Assembly: GCF_900104065.1 (NCBI RefSeq)
Contig: NZ_FNLC01000001.1
Span: 434,001-498,000 of the forward strand
From: Natronobacterium texcoconense
Lineage (GTDB): Archaea > Halobacteriota > Halobacteria > Halobacteriales > Natrialbaceae
DNA length: 64,000 nt
Direction: 5' to 3'
A program made the translations under genes and the position numbers. The notes under the pieces were generated by a model. It was not told the origin of the DNA. It did no database searches and saw only the letters and a program-made list of their open reading frames with translations. Positions 61,566-64,000 of this stretch are shown one piece after another. Position 1 is the stretch's first letter; each line of letters starts with the position of its first letter.

Positions 61566-61729
61566 GGTACCGTTCTCGGCGGACGCTGCGAGACGGCTGT
61601 CGAGCGGAGTGTAAGCCGTCAGACCGCGGAGTTCTTGCAAAAACGTCGTTCACCGGTTCGAATCACGAAATAGTCACGAACATGTATATCATGGTCGTGG
61701 TTCGGCGTGGAAATCAGCAATATTGAGAA

Positions 61730-61738
61730 TACTTAAAC
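61730..61738 (+). promoter_or_regulatory. TATA box for purK
   Basis: The sequence tacttaaac is centred about 29 nt before the ATG at 61763. Confidence 0.55.
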
Positions 61739-61762
61739 GCCGGCACGAACAACCGTCGGTCG

Positions 61763-62920
61763 ATGACAACGCTACGGACGCCAGGGCCGACGATCGGGGT
61801 CGTCGGTGGCGGACAGCTCGGTCGAATGCTCGCCGAGGCAGCGGCACCGCTCGGCGTCGAGGTTATCGTCCTCGATCCGACGCCGGACTGTCCGGCCGCG
61901 CTCGTGGCACGCGACCAGATCGTCGCCGACTTCGACGACGAGGCCGGCATCCGTGAACTGGCCGCGCGCGCAGACGTTCTCACGTTCGAGATCGAACTCG
62001 CAGACCAGGAGGTCCTGAATCGAGTCAGCGAGGACTCGGGGACGCCCGTCCACCCCGACCCCGCGACCCTCGAGACGATCCACGACAAACTCGTCCAGAA
62101 ACGCGAACTCGAGGACGCAGGCGTCCCAGTCCCACCCTTCCGCGAGGTCGAGGACGCCGACGATATACGCGCGGCGATCGACGATTACGGCGCGCCGGTC
62201 ATGCTGAAGGCTCGAACGGGTGGGTACGACGGTCGTGGAAACGTCCCCGTCGAGTCGAAAGACGAGGCCGACGACGCCCTCGAGTCGGTCGCCGGTCCCG
62301 CGATGGTCGAGTCGTTCGTCGACTTCGAACGGGAGGTGTCGGTCATCGCCGTCAAGGGAGACGACGAGATTGCGACCTTCCCCATCGGCGAGAACGTCCA
62401 CGTCGACGAGATTCTGCGAGAGACGATCGTTCCGGCGCGCTCGAGCGAGGCCGTCGAGGAGCGCGCCCGGGAAGTCGCAGCGGACGTCCTCGAGGTGATG
62501 GAGGGACGTGGCGTCTACGGCATCGAGTTATTCGAAGCGGCTGACGGTGACGTTCTGCTCAACGAGATCGCTCCCCGTCCCCACAACTCCGGTCACTGGA
62601 CGATCGAGGGCGCACAGTCGTCCCAGTTCGAACAGCACGTCCGTGCGGTGCTGGGCTGGCCGCTCGCGGCGACCGACCTGCGGTCGCCGACCGTCATGAC
62701 GAACCTTCTCGCCGACGTCAACGAAGAACGAGAAGCCGAACTGGGCGATCTCGATCGAATTCTCGAGACGCCCGGGGCGACCCTCCACTGGTACGGGAAA
62801 CGCCAGGCACGGCCGCTGCGAAAGATGGGCCACGTGACGGTTACTCGCGAGGACGCGAGTCGGGAGGAACTGCTGGAGACCGCCCGCGAACTCGAGGACG
62901 CCGTCTCGTTCCGATCGTAG
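61763..62920 (+). CDS. purK: N5-carboxyaminoimidazole ribonucleotide synthase
   Basis: The 385-residue ATP-grasp enzyme begins TIGVVGGGQLGRMLAEAAAP. Visible motifs are VMLKARTGGYDGRGNVPVES (about 149), REVSVIAVKGDDEIATFPIG (about 191), and the ATP-grasp catalytic NEIAPRPHNSGHWTIEGAQS (about 268). It carboxylates AIR to N5-CAIR with ATP and bicarbonate in purine synthesis; PurE, encoded at 63545, is the next step. Normal length. Confidence 0.95.
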   Translation: MTTLRTPGPTIGVVGGGQLGRMLAEAAAPLGVEVIVLDPTPDCPAALVARDQIVADFDDEAGIRELAARADVLTFEIELADQEVLNRVSEDSGTPVHPDPATLETIHDKLVQKRELEDAGVPVPPFREVEDADDIRAAIDDYGAPVMLKARTGGYDGRGNVPVESKDEADDALESVAGPAMVESFVDFEREVSVIAVKGDDEIATFPIGENVHVDEILRETIVPARSSEAVEERAREVAADVLEVMEGRGVYGIELFEAADGDVLLNEIAPRPHNSGHWTIEGAQSSQFEQHVRAVLGWPLAATDLRSPTVMTNLLADVNEEREAELGDLDRILETPGATLHWYGKRQARPLRKMGHVTVTREDASREELLETARELEDAVSFRS

Positions 62921-63045
62921 TCGCGGCAGTTTACGACGGGCGGTCTCGCTCCGCCCCGATCATGTTCGTGTGATGGTTTGTCGGACGATCCAACGCGAAC
63001 GTGTTCGTCCGAAACCAGTGTCTTGGGGCTCGTAACGCAGAAAAC

Positions 63046-63054
63046 GTTTTATAC
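63046..63054 (+). promoter_or_regulatory. TATA box for the 63078 gene
   Basis: The sequence gttttatac is centred about 27 nt before the ATG at 63078. Confidence 0.6.
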
Positions 63055-63077
63055 GCCTTCCTGTAAGGTAGTTAGAC

Positions 63078-63419
63078 ATGCTCGACACAGAACACGTCCT
63101 CGACCGGCTCTCGGAGGGTCGTGGATCGGAGATCGACCTCGGCCCCGAGCCGACGAAAGCCGAGATTCGCGAGGTCGTCGAACAGTTCAAAGCCGAGGGC
63201 CTGTGTGGTCGCCGCGTCGCCGAACAGCGATTCGGACCGTACCTCATCGCGAGCGACGGTTACGGCCAGCGCGAACTGGACCTCCTCGAGGAAGTACTCG
63301 AGGCGGAGTACGAGGGAACCGATCTCTGTCTGAAAACTCGCCGCTCCGAGTGTATAGTAGCCACTGCAAGTCAATGCACACCTGATCGCACGAGGGTTGT
63401 GCGATCAGTGTGTAAATAG
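63078..63419 (+). CDS. Conserved small protein with C-terminus supplied by a hairpin repeat
   Basis: The 113-residue protein has a haloarchaeal-style acidic body: LDTEHVLDRLSEGRGSEIDL, PTKAEIREVVEQFKAEGLCG, ELDLLEEVLEAEYEGTDLCL. It then has an abrupt tail, IVATASQCTPDRTRVVRSVC, that lies wholly within the hairpin element at 63353-63437. The element also gives the stop codon. The original C-terminus was therefore probably replaced by the insertion. The gene sits between purK and purE, an unusual interposition. Function unknown. Confidence 0.7.
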   Translation: MLDTEHVLDRLSEGRGSEIDLGPEPTKAEIREVVEQFKAEGLCGRRVAEQRFGPYLIASDGYGQRELDLLEEVLEAEYEGTDLCLKTRRSECIVATASQCTPDRTRVVRSVCK

Positions 63420-63437
63420 TTGCAGTTGTTACTATAG
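63353..63437. repeat. 85-bp imperfect-palindrome hairpin element, copy 2
   Basis: It is the reverse complement of the element at 2958-3041, with nearly identical 39-nt arms and a different central loop (agggt instead of agctg). Ends are tatagtagcc ... gttgttactatag. It overlaps the 3' end of the 63078 gene and ends 107 bp before purE, so it may affect purE expression. Confidence 0.85.
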
Positions 63438-63544
63438 CCGTCTGCGCGGCGGTTGTCAGGGATCGCGCTGAGTGGCGGTTTCGAAAGCGTGCTGAGCGGG
63501 CCAAATCACCACCTTTCATTGCTCCTGCGACGGAAGCCGCGCGT

Positions 63545-64000
63545 ATGACCGCACCGGCAGTCGACGACCTGATCGACCGACTCCACGAGGAGTCTACAGC
63601 GGATCGACCGACGGAGGAGACCCCGGACGTCGGCATCGTCATGGGCAGCGACTCCGACCTCGAGACGATGATGACCGGCGGGAAGCGCCGCGGAGCCTAC
63701 GACGCCTTCGTCGACGAACTCGGTTTCACCGAGCAGACCGATTACGAGAACCCGCCCGAGGAACGCTTTACCTTCGAGACCTACGTCACCTCGGCCCACC
63801 GGACGCCGGACCTGATGACGGCCTACGCCGAGACAGCCGAGGACCGCGGTCTCGAGGTTATCATCGCGGGCGCAGGCGGCAAGTCCGCGGACCTGCCGAA
63901 CATGACGGCTTCGATCGCGTACCCGCTGCCAGTGATCGGCGTCCCGGTTCAGGAGAAGTCCGTCGACAGCGTGATCGGAATGCCGACGGGCGCGCCGCTG
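63545..64000 (+). CDS. purE: N5-carboxyaminoimidazole ribonucleotide mutase, 3' end outside window
   Basis: The ATG at 63545 opens a frame running off the window (152 codons visible). The PurE core is VGIVMGSDSDLETMMTGGKR (about 28-47), VTSAHRTPDLMTAYAETAED with the catalytic His region (about 81), and EVIIAGAGGKSADLPNMTAS (about 103). PurE isomerises N5-CAIR to CAIR after PurK. The N-terminal 25 residues (APAVDDLIDRLHEESTADRP) are an extension relative to bacterial PurE. Confidence 0.93.
   Translation, partial: MTAPAVDDLIDRLHEESTADRPTEETPDVGIVMGSDSDLETMMTGGKRRGAYDAFVDELGFTEQTDYENPPEERFTFETYVTSAHRTPDLMTAYAETAEDRGLEVIIAGAGGKSADLPNMTASIAYPLPVIGVPVQEKSVDSVIGMPTGAPL

Overview
The window is a high-GC, strongly acidic-proteome segment of an extremely halophilic archaeon (class Halobacteria, probably order Natrialbales; the genus is not determinable by eye). 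The evidence is an S-layer glycoprotein with an archaeosortase-type C-terminus, archaeosortase A, archaeal EF-1alpha/uS10, bacterio-opsin-activator-type and HalOD1 regulators, Asp/Glu-rich proteins, an intron-containing tRNA-Gln, and TATA boxes about 27 nt upstream of many start codons, which implies mostly leaderless mRNAs.

Layout. 1-3041: 3' part of a PAS/GAF/HTH_10 regulator, followed by a TnpB-only IS200/IS605 (IS1341-like) element with a candidate omega-RNA and a hairpin repeat beside it. 3179-8760: winged-helix regulator, Na+/Ca2+-exchanger-like transporter divergent from an Lrp/RCK_C regulator, zinc-ribbon protein, TlpA-like lipoprotein, aroE and a helix-hairpin-helix protein. 8830-12947: pabB/pabA and a pabC-like gene split by a reverse-strand wHTH/PemK-MazF-like toxin-antitoxin pair. 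13283-25031: luciferase-like oxidoreductase, MATE pump, saccharopine-dehydrogenase-like enzyme, Rieske protein, membrane-anchored phosphoesterase, small regulators, nucleotidyltransferase, NfeD/stomatin pair, HAD phosphatase. 25241-40434: two PQQ-propeller exported proteins, SprT-like protease, purine nucleoside permease family protein, archaeosortase A, phosphoesterase, DMT and two MFS transporters, FAD oxidoreductase, TPP enzyme, CBS protein and an APC permease.

40435-45251: an AT-richer, gene-poor stretch holding a HalOD1 protein, the S-layer glycoprotein, and tRNA-Ala(CGC) with partial copies of its own 3' end. 45370-52704: rhomboid protease, the ACT-hom-tef1a-rpsJ cluster, a NifU-like protein, two membrane proteins and a decayed DUF3179 gene. 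53136-58430: a complete branched-chain-amino-acid-type ABC importer (solute-binding protein convergent with livHMGF). 58431-59883: tRNA-Gln(TTG) with a 30-nt intron, embedded in diverged tandem copies of its own 5' and 3' ends, next to a zinc-finger HNH nuclease. 59965-64000: ribH-aminotransferase, then purK, a small gene whose 3' end is formed by a second copy of the hairpin repeat, and purE (cut by the window end).

The archaeosortase (29118) and its probable substrate, the S-layer protein (41908), lie in the same window. The most unusual signals are structural: the tRNA-end tandem arrays, a trailer hairpin shared by two different tRNA genes, an 84/85-bp hairpin element present twice in opposite orientation, and the folded 3' end of tnpB. 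No integrase, CRISPR array, rRNA or replication origin was seen.
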